DNA from: Pyrocephalus nanus
Lineage: Eukaryota; Chordata; Aves; Passeriformes; Tyrannidae
DNA length: 64,000 nt
Reading direction: 5' to 3'
NCBI GenBank assembly: GCA_038380795.1
Contig: CM076275.1
Coordinates: 7,163,001 to 7,227,000 of the forward strand
Made by a program: the position numbers and the translations under genes. The notes beneath the pieces were generated by a model, which saw only the letters and a program-made list of their open reading frames with translations, was not told the DNA's origin and searched no databases. Below are positions 23,791 to 35,895 of this stretch, one piece after another (position 1 is the stretch's first letter; every line of letters starts with the position of its first letter).

Positions 23791-26556
23791 ATCTAGTGGA
23801 ACAATTTCTCCAAAGCATCTCAGGAGCTAATCTAGAAATATCAGGGTTTGCTTCCCTGCAAGGCTCGATGGAGCAACCTGTTCGTCTATATGATGATTTC
23901 TTTTACTGCACTTAATACTGCTAAAGGATTTGTTGTGGGGAAAGGAGGAGACCCCAACATGAGTAAGGAGCAGACCCTTTGGGTAATCATTTTTCTATTT
24001 TCCTCCAAATCTGAACTTCTCTTTGCTGCCAGGTGAATGGTCTCACTGAAATCAGTGACAAACATCAGTTTCACAGTTACTTCTTGATTAACACCATTAA
24101 ATAAAAACCAACTGTGACACAATCCCAAGAGACCACAGGGCAAAACTGTGAGAGAGCTCATAATAAACCCTGTGAAAAATGCAAAACTGCTATGGGCTAA
24201 ATTTTCCACCCGGCTTCTCAGAACACAGCTGTGCCACTCGTGAGTATGACTTCGCACATGTGACCCTTGCTCTGTTTTCTCAGGTGAGAAAGGGGCTCTC
24301 AGTGCATGGAAACATTTTGTGTATATAAACCAGATTCTTCAACTGCTTCAGCTGGAAGTGATGCACATAATTGCCTTCCATGAGGAAATGCATGAAAACC
24401 TCATCGCAGCTGGAGAGGCCAAAAGTGGTTTTTTGCTCTTGGAAGGTTGTTGAATGTTTGTGATGCACTTTGTGTAGGGAGCTGAAAGCATTACGGTGAC
24501 AGTGACGACACAGATGAGCTGCTGTTGTTGAGTTACAACAGGAATCTTTGTTTATAAAATTTAGAGACTGTGCATTTGTAGTGCTTGATCACCAGCATAG
24601 ACAAACTGGGTTTCCTGCGGCCAGACAGCCCTGTGAGGGGCCAGGTCTGAGAGATTTATGCCTGCTCAGATGCAGGCTGGCAGTGGCCCTCCCACATGCA
24701 AGTCAGATCTTTAGAAAGGCCAAACCTCATTCTTTTAGCTACTTCTTGGACACCAAGGCTTCCAACAGTGGCACAGAGAGAGGGACAGGAATGCCTTGAA
24801 TTGCCCCAGGAACTTCCATCCCAAGGCTGGAGCACTCCTCAGAGATGTGCTTCAGAGCGCCTGGCCAAGTGACTTTCTAACCACGGTACAAGTTACTGCC
24901 CATCAGCTGACCCTGCTTGTGAGGCACATCTTACTTCATCTCTAATGCCAACAGAGTTGATTGCAGGGGCTGTGCTGATTGTTGGCAACTCATTAAACTG
25001 CTTTCGGCTGCCTGTCTAGACCTTACAAGTCTGATCTGAGACAGATGAAGTAGAATCAGAGCCAAAGCTTTTTGTACTCTTTGAGTCTGCTACTTGATTC
25101 TCCATCAAATGGGGCAGTGCCATTCAGTGCCAGGGGCATGCCGAGTGCTCATTGTGTAGGGGGAGAGGCAGTGTCAGAGAGCTCCCGCAGAACAGGGGCA
25201 TCTCTGCTGCTAATGCAGTGCTGCTGTCTCAGGGCCAGGGCTTTTCCTGATGGGTTTATTTAGAATTTGCACAGTTTGATCACTGCACAAGTCTTAAACA
25301 AGGAATTAATTGAGATTTTAATAAATGGTCACTGCATGCTAATTGAGTGCCTACTTGATTATCTAAAAATATTATGTGAAGTTTGTGTAATTGGTTACAT
25401 TGGTATTAAATTAGCATATAAAATCTCCTGCAACTCTCATATGATTTAATGAGGCTGTTATCGTGTGTGAATAAAATGGTGATTGATGAGTGAAAAACTC
25501 TTTTCTGAGCACGGAGATTGTTTAATAAGGTCAGAAATATTTCTGACATGTACTGAGTTACTCATGTTATTCAGGTCACTTTTTGACAACAGAGTGACCC
25601 ATGTGTATAATGAGGACTTGGGATTGAAATGGATTCCTAACTAACCCAGCATGTGACTGGATTTGGACCTGCAATCTCATAGCAGCTTGTGAAAAAAGAG
25701 AGGTCACTACTCTGTCCTGGCTGAACTCCTCTTTTTAACTGTCAAGCACTGAAATGGACTGAGCTGTATTTCAGGGTGCAGAAGAATAGAAAATATAAAA
25801 GGCAAATTAGTAGTCTGGAAAAGCTTCTCCTCATATTACTCTAATCCTAATGCCACTTCCATCTGGCAGGTCAGAGCTGCCTCATGTGTGGTCTGTCTTG
25901 GGTGTGCTGAAAACCCAACATCAGCCCAGGGACAGCCCAGCCAAACCTCCTTTCCTCTGGCTATAACTCCCATCTCCTACTGTTCTGGCAACAGAATGGT
26001 GAGTGTTTTAAGAGACTCTTTGATGGCCATTACAGGAATTGGTCTTGTGGTGTGCTGAACTGATTTGGGGTTGGAATGTGTGGATGAAATGGCACCAGCA
26101 GATGCCTTAGACCAGAGCCACTCCAGCAGTGCAGGGGGAGAAGGGACATGGCCTTGCAATGAACTGCCTTGGTAGAATGCATTTGGGTTCACTGGCAGCT
26201 GGTGTAAGGAAGAACAGCCACACTGGCAGAAACTGAGGGATGTTTGCAGGGGCTGTGAAGTCACTCATGCTCCAGTCTTCCTGAGCTGTGCTGCTCTCAG
26301 TGTAGTCAGCTGCACAAGATTAAAATATGGATGTGAGTATTTGATGTAACTGAGCCCTGCTCTGCCCGTGTGGAAAGCAGATGTTCCCAAGTTTCCAGGT
26401 GTTGAGAAATGCTGTGTCAAGCTCACGGAAAAGCTTGCCAGGTAGTTTGAAGATAGCTAGTTTTCTCATCTCCTGGGCACTCTCCCAAGCCAGTGTTCAA
26501 CGCCTGATACAAGGCAGACAAACATCTGTCAAGACTCATGCAGCCAGAGCTGCTCC
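23791..26556. other. Intergenic desert, block 5
   Basis: Unique DNA. Positions 25262-25570 are AT-rich, contain several TAAT/ATTA homeodomain-type cores and end in an exact 18-bp palindrome (25530-25547), so this is a candidate conserved non-coding element. Nothing else is recognised. Confidence 0.5.
25530..25547. repeat. Exact 18-bp palindrome
   Basis: GTCAGAAATATTTCTGAC equals its own reverse complement. It could be a dimeric protein binding site; I cannot name the factor. Confidence 0.85.
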
Positions 26557-26612
26557 TGCCTTGGGGCAGCCAGATAGTCTAGGTGATCTCTCATGATCCT
26601 GTCCAGCCCTTA
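26557..26612 (+). mobile_element. Possible decayed CR1 3' end
   Basis: The pattern 'cttggggcag...agtctaggtgatctct..gatcctgtccagccctt' resembles the CR1 tail 'ggactaggtgatctctagaggtcccttccaaccctt' with many changes. The terminal ATTCT repeat is missing. Low confidence. Confidence 0.35.
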
Positions 26613-26750
26613 TCAGAGACTGATTTCCTGGGGAAAGAGTGCTTGTACAGCCTTTCTGCTTGTCTATCCTCCTCTCCCCAACAGTTTTGGAGCCAATTGG
26701 CCAATTTCAATCACACTTGAACTCAGAGCTACAAATTCCTAGAGCTTTGT

Positions 26751-26886
26751 GAAAAACAAAACAAAACAAAACAAAACAAAACAAACCAATCCCCCCCCCC
26801 CCCCCAAACAACCAAACAAAAAACCCAACCAACCAACCGACCAACCAAAAAAAAACACCAAAAAAACCCAACCCCCCAAAAAACCC
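26751..26886. repeat. (AAAAC)n, C17 and A/C-rich low complexity
   Basis: About seven AAAAC units, a 15-17 base C run near 26791, then CCAACCAACC-type units mixed with A runs. The strand has almost no G or T for about 130 bp. Opposite-strand frames rich in Gly, Phe and Leu here are artefacts. Confidence 0.95.
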
Positions 26887-28437
26887 AGCTGGGCAGTGAA
26901 GAAAGACCCAAAATAGTGCCACTACTGAGAAATGCAGTTATAGCTCATCTCATGCATCCAGAGAGACAGCAGTCAGCTGGCCAGTCATCATATGTAATGG
27001 CCAACCTCTGGGCAAAAATGATGCCACAAAACACCCACAGCTTGCGCTGCATCATGCTCAGCTAACAAGGGATGGAGGAGGCAACTGTAGAAGTTACTGT
27101 GTGGGACAGGAGGGAGAGGATCACAGGAAGGGCTTAGGGGATGTGGAACACAAAGATGGAAGGAACTGAGCTTCATTATCTGCTTTGCTCCTCTAAAAAG
27201 TTGTTTCTGATTCCTTGGTTTCTCGCCCACCCTCAGTGCTGTCTGTAAATGATCCTCTTCTTTAGTTGTTTGCAGCAGATCTGACCTAAAAGAGCTCAAA
27301 CAGCAGCAACACACTGTCCAAAGTTGTCTGACTTCCTCTGCCAGGTGATTTCTGGTCTAACCTTAAACTCACTGTGAATTAGGAAATGTGGAGGTACCCA
27401 GGACTGTATGAGCATGTAGCAGGGACAATTGCTCTCTGGGAGGGTAAGAGTGAAGGACAATGAGTGTGCAAGATCCTGGTGTCTCTGTGTGAACAGACTG
27501 CCCAGGCCTTCCACTGGTCTAAGGATACAGGGACAAATTTTGAAAACAAATTTCATTGCATTCCTTCTAGAGTTCTGATTCCTTATCTCTCTCCCTCCTG
27601 CCCACTGCCTTGATTTTGCATGCTTATCTGTTACATCCTCTTCCTGCCCAATAAAAAACCATTTTTGGAGCCGGATGTGCACATGTGCCTGAGTGCTGAC
27701 CTCTACAAAGCTTTTTATATATCCCTAGCTGTAAGCACACACTTAACTGACTGTAGTTTGAGTTAGTATTCTTATTTATTTGCACTTATGGCAGAACCCT
27801 ACCACCTAGCAGACATAATGAAGCTGGATGTCAGGAGTAATGGGGTGTTTAGTTTGCTTCTGACTGTGGGGTGTTTGTGGGGTGCAGCCAGATCATACTT
27901 CTCTGTGCCACAGAGCCTTCAGGCAGGTTCTTGTCTGTGACTTGTACCCAGATCTGCTCAAATATGTAGGGGTCAAAACACAAGCTGTGCTTTTGATCAT
28001 GCCAGAGCTCATTCCAGGGAGGAGAAAGCTCGACTGTGTGTTGATTCTTCATCGAAAACTCTCCCTCAGTTTGCCACTGGAGCTGTCCTGTCAGCATCAG
28101 AGAGGTAATCCCAAAGCGTCTCAGCCCAGAGAACCACAGGGAATCTCAGGCACAGAAAGTTCTACACAATCTCAGTTCTACAGAGAGAGTGATGGCCCAG
28201 AGCACTGTGAGAGAGGACCAGGTTTCCCTGGGTGTACATGCAGAGCCTGCAGACAGGGCAGATGTGTCCCTGAGGGGAAACAACACCCCATTTACCTGTC
28301 TGCTTGGGCAGCTGACAAGCAGCCTGGAAGCCATCTCCTGCCAGGCAAAGCTGAGGGCAAAGTTGAGACAAGCACTAAGACCAAGGTGTGACTCTCACTG
28401 AAAACACAGTCTGGGCTGGGCATGGGTCTTGCTGCAA
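26887..28437. other. Intergenic desert, block 6
   Basis: Unique sequence with no recognised exon. A 169-codon frame at 27882-28391 starts with GTG, not ATG, and shows no domain, so I take it as chance. Confidence 0.5.
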
Positions 28438-28570
28438 TGAGAGAAAACATAGAAGAGAAAAAATAAGGTAGAAAGCCACAAAATGGTGAAGTAGCTTGCT
28501 TAAGGTCACACAACAGGGTAGTGACAGAAGTCGAACTGAGCTTTCTTGACGCCTGGTTTAGTGTTAGTTC
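28438..28570 (-). mobile_element. MIR/tRNA-SINE-like relic, antisense
   Basis: 'gaagtagcttgcttaaggtc' followed by 'acacaacagggtagtgacag', 'agtcgaactgag', then '..cctggtttagtgtta' matches the antisense of MIR-type SINEs (GTGACTTGCCCAAGGTCACA, '..cagagc.gg.ttcgaaccca..'). The first part (28438-28484) is only loosely matched to the 'gaaactgaggcacagagagg' section. It could belong to a related CORE-SINE instead. Confidence 0.6.
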
Positions 28571-28974
28571 AGCTCAGCTTCCAGGATGTTGTGACTGCAG
28601 AGCCTCCAGTCGCTTACACCTGTTATTATTTGCACGTCTGTTGAAGTAGGTTTCTGGATTTCACCCATGCTGGTCTATCCTCCTGGGAAGTCAAATGGAA
28701 TTGGTATAGTCTATAACGATCTCACTCCTCTGGCAATGCACTGGAATCACAAGCGTTTGCGTGAGCTAAATATAGCAAAGAGAGACCTGTGGTTGATCAG
28801 TATTTCTCCCATTAGTGCTGTAGGTGGAACTGCACTTAATAGGAATTACACTAAATGGGTATAGGAGACATGGGGATAATTGACCAAACTTGTCTTAAAT
28901 GTGTTTGTGGAGAGAAAGAAGCCGCAAAATGACAGGCATTTTCCCCATTAGCCTCTCTAGAGAAGTTGCAGGCA
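28571..28974. other. Intergenic, no recognised feature
   Basis: About 400 bp of unique DNA between two old repeats. I see no exon, motif or repeat. Confidence 0.5.
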
Positions 28975-29056
28975 CTGTAGGCCAGATTCTCAGCTAGAGG
29001 GACTTGCCATTGCCTTTTTGTCTTCCCTGGAATCAAGCTGATTTACCCCAGATGCA
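28975..29056. repeat. Possible old palindromic repeat ('ccagattctcagct' type)
   Basis: 'ggccagattctcagct' at the left and 'gctgatttaccccag' at the right recall an old amniote repeat whose ends read 'ggccagattctcagctggtg' and 'ctgatttacaccagctg'. The middle is not recognisable. Identification rests on memory of these two ends only. Confidence 0.4.
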
Positions 29057-29984
29057 AACAGCTTATAGGAGTCGCCTGGAATATTAAATATCTTAGGCTC
29101 GTGGAAAAGTGAGGAAAAGACATAACTATTACAATCACAGGTTTATTGTCATGACTTTGAGCTTTTTAAACAGGAATAACTGAGCCTGCTGAATAGTAGA
29201 ATTAAGGTCAATATGCCCAGTGGTGTAAATGAGCATGCAGCTGTATGGCCAGCAATAGGATTCCACACATTATGCCAGGAAGTAATTTAACACTGAATAT
29301 ATTATTTCCTTAATACACAATGTGTGCAAGCTGACAGGCTCATTTCCCAGAAGGTGTATTTTAGTACCAGTATACCTGAAACTGCAAAATAGATGTGTCT
29401 TTTTGTCTTTCCTCTTCACAAACACAAAGCTGTTCATTTAAATGAAAGGGAACTTAATGCACCATTTATAGCTGTGCATTTTGTACTGGTATTTGCATTC
29501 AACATTGGTTCCCTTTTCTTTGAAAGGAGGTAGTGGATTTGTAAATTATTCCCAGTCACAGTACACATCAGTTTAAACAAGAGAGGTTGTATTTTTTTCA
29601 CTCTCACCACTGGGGATTGTGCTACACAGTAACCTCCATGTAATGGTTCTGGTCTCTGACCTCACCTCCAGTGAAGTCTTCTCCAAACATCTCTTTATAC
29701 ACTGCATTCATCTTCTGGTGACACATGTATTTCTCCGGCCTCAGAATGATCTTCCTTTGAGGAGACATTATACTGCACTGCATTGACGTGCTCCATCTCT
29801 CTGATTCAGAAAAATATCTCGAAGTTAAGTGTGCTGTTAAGATTGAAGGAAGGAGCTTTATTCTTAAGAAATTTTCTACCCATCGTAGTGACAGGAAAAA
29901 AATAACATCTAGGTATGCTTTCCCCCCCCCCTCTCTGGTGTCATGCCAGTCTAATGATTCTAGGACCTGAGTCATGATTTTGGA
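29057..29984. other. Intergenic, no recognised feature
   Basis: AT-rich unique DNA with a ten-or-more C run near 29922. A minus-strand 126-codon frame at 29622-30002 shows no recognisable domain. Confidence 0.5.
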
Positions 29985-30105
29985 ATGCTCCATTGACTCC
30001 ACTGGAAATTAAGCACTTCAGGTTGAAGTGCTTGTATAAGTCTTGTCTTGAGTAAGATTAGATTTATACTTGTCCTTAAGTGCTTTACTGAACAAGGGCC
30101 CAATT
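29985..30105. repeat. Hairpin in possible old interspersed repeat
   Basis: AAGCACTTCA (30011-30020), loop GGT, TGAAGTGCTT (30024-30033) is a perfect 10-bp hairpin. Around it, 'ctccattgactccactggaa' and 'cttaagtgctttactgaac' followed by 'aagggcccaatt' resemble a common bird/reptile repeat with 'ttaagcacatgcttaagtgc' and 'tgctgaatcggggcc'. Family unknown. Confidence 0.45.
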
Positions 30106-33100
30106 AAGTTAAATATGATTATTTTGTTTCCAGAGACAATCTCCTTTCACAAGACGGCAGCAAACAGCAACTGCAAAAGCATTCAACCTTAGGAAGGAAC
30201 ACAAATGCCTTTACCAAGACTCAAATAAAAATAGAGCAGTTTATTTTAAAGAGAAACTGGATTTTCATTTTTTCTAATAAAAAAGGAAACCTGATTAAAC
30301 TCTTTACACTTATAAGTGCCCTACTTTCAAATCAGACCTGACACTAAGTAGGTTAGTGGGAGGGTATCTTTAACAAATTTCCTTTAACAGAACTTGATGT
30401 GATCCTCTGACCTGAATTTTCAGGCTTAATCTTCTTTAAAGAACATGCTTGAACCTAAACCGACAGTAAAATTCACAAAAGACCTAAGCTGTTAATTTAA
30501 AACAACAACAACACAGCAATAACAACCCACCCGAGCAAACACTAAACCCCAACCTAGGACCGTGCACAGTCAGCCTGTCATGATATTACTTGTGCATTCG
30601 TGTGTATGACTGTGCTTGTGGGCACCTTTTTTTTTTTTTTTTAAGGAAGAAAAATTTCTATTGAAAGTGTTAAAGAAGCAAACCTGGGACTAAGCCCAAT
30701 GCTACTGAAAGGGGCTTTTGATGATACATCCCCTGAAAAACTACAGCCCTCCCATAAGTCATCAGATATGGTATTGCAAAGGCATTTAAATGTGAGGTCC
30801 TGTCAAGTTATGCGAAAGCCCCATGATATATTGCCCAAAGGAGTTTATCTTGCTCTGGGAAAAAAAGACCTTGGAACTGACACTTTATATTCCAAAGCCA
30901 ATAAAAACATCTTAAAATAACGCCCCCTCCCTTCCTCAAAGAGCAACTGACAGTGAGAGAGAGAGCAGGGGTGGGAGAGCACCGATCAGCAATGATTCGG
31001 TTTCTGGGTCTGAGAACTTTGTTGTGGGCAGTGCAACTCTGATGATTTATAATTAACTCCAACATGAAGAAGAAAATGCCAGGCTTTCATAACAGCACTA
31101 CAAAAATAACCACATTCTCAGTGTTTGCAAAATTGGAAACAAATGTCCCAAGGAAAACAAGAGCTCTTTACAGCCCTATCCATGCTTCAGAGCAAGGAAA
31201 ATACTGGAATTCAGTCAGGACCACAGATGATGAGCCAATATCATTTGTCATGGGAAATTCATCTGGGTAAAACAGGATTGCTCCATTACCCTTCCATCAC
31301 TCTAACAAATAACTAGACTGAAATCTCTTACATTTGAAGCAGTCAAGACCTTTTCTTCTTTTTGGCAGCAAAATATTGTCATCCTCTCTACCCCAAGGAC
31401 CTGAAAGTGAAAAGCTATAGACTTAAATATATACATTTCTTGCACCCAGATAGTGACACGAGATTCCTGAGCTGTGGCTGATGGTAGGAGTGACTTTCCA
31501 TAGCAGTAGCTGTGTAAAGACACCTGATGATTTTGGGGTCTGGACCCAGCAGATTCTGGTTTATGCAATTTTAAGTAGGGCATGTTATTTCAATTTAGCA
31601 AGATGTTACTTTTAAACATGGGAGTAATCCCAGTACAGCCAGTGGGGCTACTCGGCAGAGATGTAAAGTATCTTGCTGACTCAGGACCCGAATTAGACAA
31701 GTAGCAGTGGCGTGAAGGCCCCCAGAGAATAACAGTGAAAATCCTGAACTGGGTCATGAGGAAGTAGTAAAGATGAAAAGTTTCTCTAAGGAGGATTCAT
31801 AAGGGAAGCCCCGAACAGATCATTGCTGGCTTCCATTATGTTAGTAGCACTCTTGTGCTAATGGATCTTTTTTCTTAAAATTAATCTCCGGGGTCCTGGG
31901 ATTTTAGAAACCTCTCTATTTCTGCATCTCTATCTATCTCTATCTCTATCTCTGAAAAAACTTATAATTCTTAGAGTTGAAGGTTAAAAAAAACCTGATA
32001 TAATCATGACTCCTTTTTTCCTAAATGCCGGTGCCTGTCCACATGCACAGAGGAGCAGACACATTCAGAAAGGAACACACAGCAAAATGTTCTTTTTGAA
32101 TTCCTTTGTGAATCCTTTTTTTTGTAGATCCTGAGGTGAGATGCGTCAGGGACATGCTCAGCACTCCACAGCTGAATCCTCTGGGGGCTTCACCATTTTT
32201 ATTGATATATTTCATGCTAAGTACCACACAGAATGTAGCCATGCTAAGCAGTGATAACAGCCCCTGACCAGGAGCATTTACAGTATAAAGAACACAAATC
32301 AATAAAAGTCACTGCTACTACACAACAGAGCAAGTGCAACACTAACCTGACAAAGGAAGACAAAAGCAAATGTGTAATGAAAAACATCCTCCCAATGTGT
32401 TTTTTATACTCCAGTGACTCTATAGCCAGCATTTATAACTACAGCCACCTATATAGCTGTCATTCCATTCCTGATAAGATATTTCCCTGTTTAAGGTGAC
32501 AGCACTTGAAAGGAAAGCGCTGTGATTCGCAGTCATTATTATTTTGGTCCAGACCTAACATTTTTCTTTTTTTTCTTTTTTTTCGTTTTTTTTTTCCTTT
32601 CCTTCTCTGCTCCAGCTGAACTCCTGTCAAATGCACCCATTGGAAACAATAAGATAAACCACCTCTGTCATTTACTTCCAATGCAGGAAGTCTTAACTGT
32701 GCTCTCTGTTCATTAGCACCCCGGCTTCCCGAGCAGCCATCCGCAGAGCTGCCGCAGGATTCAGTGACTGCAAGCCTCTGAAACCTAATTTTGATACATG
32801 AGCTGAAATCTCTCCAGCACAGCCCTCGTGGAGCTCGAAATCTAGCTGGGTTTTACCTGGCCTTGTGCGTGCCAAGTCAATATTTGGCCATATTTAGAGG
32901 ATTTTGCAGGAGTTGTCCAGAGAAGTCTTGCTGAAGAGGCTTTGCAGTGCAGGGCTTTGACAGGGTGGTTTTTATGTGGCTGTAGTTTGGAGGTTGCTGT
33001 TACACTTCTTCAAAACCTCACTAGTTTTCTGGTTTTCTGTCTAGTAAAAATTCTGTTGTTTTGCTGAATACAATCAAGCATCTCTTAAATTAACCATTAT

Positions 33101-33344
33101 GGGAGGCACTGGGTATTTTTTTCTTTTATAAAAGTAGAAGAACTTCAATTTCAGGTCTGTTTTACTATGACAGATATTTCTGTGTGGCAAGTGCACTGGA
33201 ATTAGTCCACTGAAAATTATCTGTTTAAAAAAACTGAATTATTTTCACAAGTGTAAGAGCTTCATCAACATTTTCACAGGAAGATATTTCAAAAGTCACT
33301 TAGATAAGGTAGAAATGCTTCACTTTGATAAGAAAAGGGCCTTT
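30106..33344. other. Intergenic desert, block 7
   Basis: Mostly unique AT-rich DNA. Contents: an A/C-rich CAA stretch at 30500-30530, a 16-T run at 30627-30642, an (ATCTCT)n microsatellite at 31926-31953, and an interrupted T-rich tract at 32561-32609. No exon is recognised. Confidence 0.55.
31926..31953. repeat. (ATCTCT)/(ATCT) microsatellite
   Basis: Short imperfect array of TATCTC and TATC units, about 28 bp. Confidence 0.85.
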
Positions 33345-33580
33345 AATTCCAAAAGGGTCAAAATGTTTCATTTCAATTTCAATATAATTTCTTATAATAA
33401 ATGAATTAAATTAAAAGGAAATAAAGTGTGAAAACATTTTGACCTTTCAGATGGAAAGCATTTTTATGCAGCATAAATGAAGAATATTTCAACAGAAAGT
33501 TTGGAGGTTTTTAGTTTTCTTCCAAATTCAGAATGAGACACAGCTTCAAAAATGTTGATTTTCCTTTTCACATTTTTATG
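33345..33580. mobile_element. AT-rich inverted-repeat (MITE-like) relic
   Basis: GGTCAAAATGTTT (33356-33368) and AAACATTTTGACC (33432-33444) are perfect inverted copies, and the similarity extends outward on both sides (AAAGG.../...CCTTT). To the right, 'ttccaaattcagaatgagac', 'ttcaaaaatgttgattttcc' and 'gttttgaacaattt' continue the same 'aaacatttt/ttgaaa' character. This resembles non-autonomous DNA transposon relics with 'tgaaacattttga' motifs in reptiles and birds. The outer borders are uncertain. Confidence 0.5.
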
Positions 33581-35819
33581 TTTTGAACAATTTAAATATT
33601 CTCCATGAGCTACAAATGTTGATTATACTGACATCTACGTCAAGGTTTTACTACTTGAGTTTTTCCTAGTGATTAGGACGAAGATTGTATTTAAAATAAA
33701 ATTCATATTGCATTTACTGGCCTGTAACCATTTGTGGGAATACTTGAGAAAACTCCATTTTAATAAATTGATTACAACACTGACTGGTGATGGTGAAGAT
33801 CCCCATAAGCACTGGCTGACTAACAGTCAGGTAAGGTCAGTATTATATTAATTTAATGGATATAGAACCTGTTGTACAAAACGATCTCATGTCACTCCAG
33901 TATCTGTGCCAGTATTATGAGTTCTGACCAGGTGAAATTGGAGTGGATACATTGCCATGAAGGAACCAAATGGACTCTATCCAGCCAGCCAGCCTTTCCT
34001 TCTACGTTTCCTCAGAACTCAGACATCAGCACTTGGGAAATTCTTGTATTGTTCCCAAATTTTTCTCGAGTATAGTGTTGTGTAACACACTGGCAGCTTC
34101 CAGTCATTCTGTAACTACACACTGATGGGAGAGTTTTTCTCTGGGAGATGTAACCTCCTGCATTTGTCTTCTATAATTTTTTTACCTGTTTTTCCCAGAT
34201 GAAAATTGGCCCCTTTCTCATTTGCCTTTGCAAAATGAGCTCTTCTATTTTAGACCTTAGAGATGCTTGTGTTGGAGCAGCTAGGGAGGAGCTTGGCAGT
34301 GAAAGACTATCCCAAAAATGTCAAATAAAACTGGTCTTTGTTTTATGCCATTTCCGAACTCTGCAACATTATACTAACAAATCCTGAAACCATATGACAG
34401 TAATATGGAGCATCTTTTTATGATAAACATAAGTAATGACCCCTGTCAAAAAGACACGGGAGTGAGTAATACATAGCAATCTCCAGTCAAAGGAAAAGAA
34501 AGAACAACTGTTTGAGGAAAAAAAAAGTGACAGTTTCCCAAATCTCTGCATATCGGTGGCCATAAAGCAATAAAATTCCAGGACACTGTGAGCTTAGGCA
34601 CACAGAGAAGTAAATGGGAAAAAATGTTTGGGAAGACAATGTAACATTGTCTCATAATTTACAAACCCCTAATGATTTCCAAAGCTGGTATGTGAGATTT
34701 ACCCTCCTTTTTTGGCATTCAAATTGACGCAGGGGCTTTTTCTTGCCAACTTGGAACATTCTTTAGGTGTTTTTTTTCTTTGCATGAAGTTCGTTGTGAT
34801 CCCATGCTCGCTATTATTCATAAATTAATTTCTGGCATCGCAATAAATTCTAGGAAAACCAATAAACCACAAACGTAGAGCTAATTCTTTGTCATTTTTC
34901 TTTCTTTCTTTCTTTCTTTTTTTTTTAAAAAAAAAAGTTCTGTGGGAAAGAAAAAAAAAAAGCAGTAAATGTTTGCCGAGGTGCTGGATCCACAGCATGA
35001 ATTTATGTTTCCAATTGTTCTTCCTAACATGTCAAAGAAGTTTTATTGCAGTCGACAATCTTTATTAGGTCTGTTGGGCAGGGCTGGCTTCAGAGTATAT
35101 CTTGGAGTCAGCATGTGGAATACATGGAAACACATTTCCAGTGACTGGTAAAACTGGGGCATATCCCAAAACTCTGACTTGATTTCTGCTCAGTCTTTAC
35201 AATGAGATCAACAAGTTTTTTGTGTGGAAAAAAACTCACCTCTGAGAAAGTCAGGGGGTCCTTAACTACTGCATGAAGTAAATGTTCACAGCTGCATTTA
35301 AGTGAAATTTCAGCTCCCCAGCCATTTTCATTTCAGAAGTAGAAGGGGTTGGTGACCAAGGTGTGCACCCATACTGCCCACCTCCTGCACCAACCCGAGC
35401 ACCAACTGCTTTGGGGCAGAAAGTGGTACTTACAGCCTGCTGTACCAAGCAGGCTGTTACGGGCCAGGCAACAGAAGAAAATATCATTAACAACCAGGGG
35501 AGAGCCTGTCACTTACAGCTCATTCCCCAAGACAAAGGAAAATGTGTGTCTAGTCCATTAGGCAACTGAGATGTGAAAATAGCTCCATTTTTCTTGGTGT
35601 GATAATACAGATTTAGAGCCTCATTTCCATTAAAATTACTGGGTTGAAATGTCCACACCAGATCCTTATTATGATTAATCTATACACAGGCAGGTATGTA
35701 CATACAGCAGCTCTAGCTCATCTATCTGTCTCTTTTGGCCGAACTGCCAAACTGCCTTTGGGAATAAACAGGCAGAGGTTGTAAAGTCCTAGTCTGCTTG
35801 AAGACTTTGCTCCAGAACT
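33581..35819. other. Intergenic desert, block 8
   Basis: Unique AT-rich DNA with a (CTTT)n-poly(T)-poly(A) block at 34893-34961. Positions 34741-34870 are AT-rich, non-repetitive and contain scattered CpGs and TAAT cores, so they might be conserved. No exon is recognised. Confidence 0.5.
34893..34961. repeat. (CTTT)n with adjoining T10/A10 self-complementary run
   Basis: Several CTTT units run into ten T directly followed by ten A (about 34917-34936), a perfect self-complementary stretch. A further 11-A run follows at 34951-34961. Confidence 0.9.
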
Positions 35820-35895
35820 CAATGGTATTTAGGCACCAAATTCCCACTGAAATTTTAGGAGTATCTAAGTGCACTGAGGAGCTGAGCATCCCGGT
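35820..35895. mobile_element. Second copy of the 'ggtatttaggcacc' palindromic repeat
   Basis: 'aatggtatttaggcaccaaa' and 'ttcccactgaaattttagga' followed by 'gtatctaagtgc' share the layout of the 11769-11945 element: GGTATTTAGGCACC, TTCCCA-TTGAAA centre, and the inverted GTATCTAAGTGC. It is shorter and more decayed. Confidence 0.5.

Noticed and set aside
26707..26922. Gly/Phe/Leu-rich minus-strand frame
   Set aside because: Translation of the AAAAC/C-run low-complexity block.
27882..28391. 169-codon frame
   Set aside because: Starts with GTG, has no domain, and its length is within the chance range for this amount of DNA.
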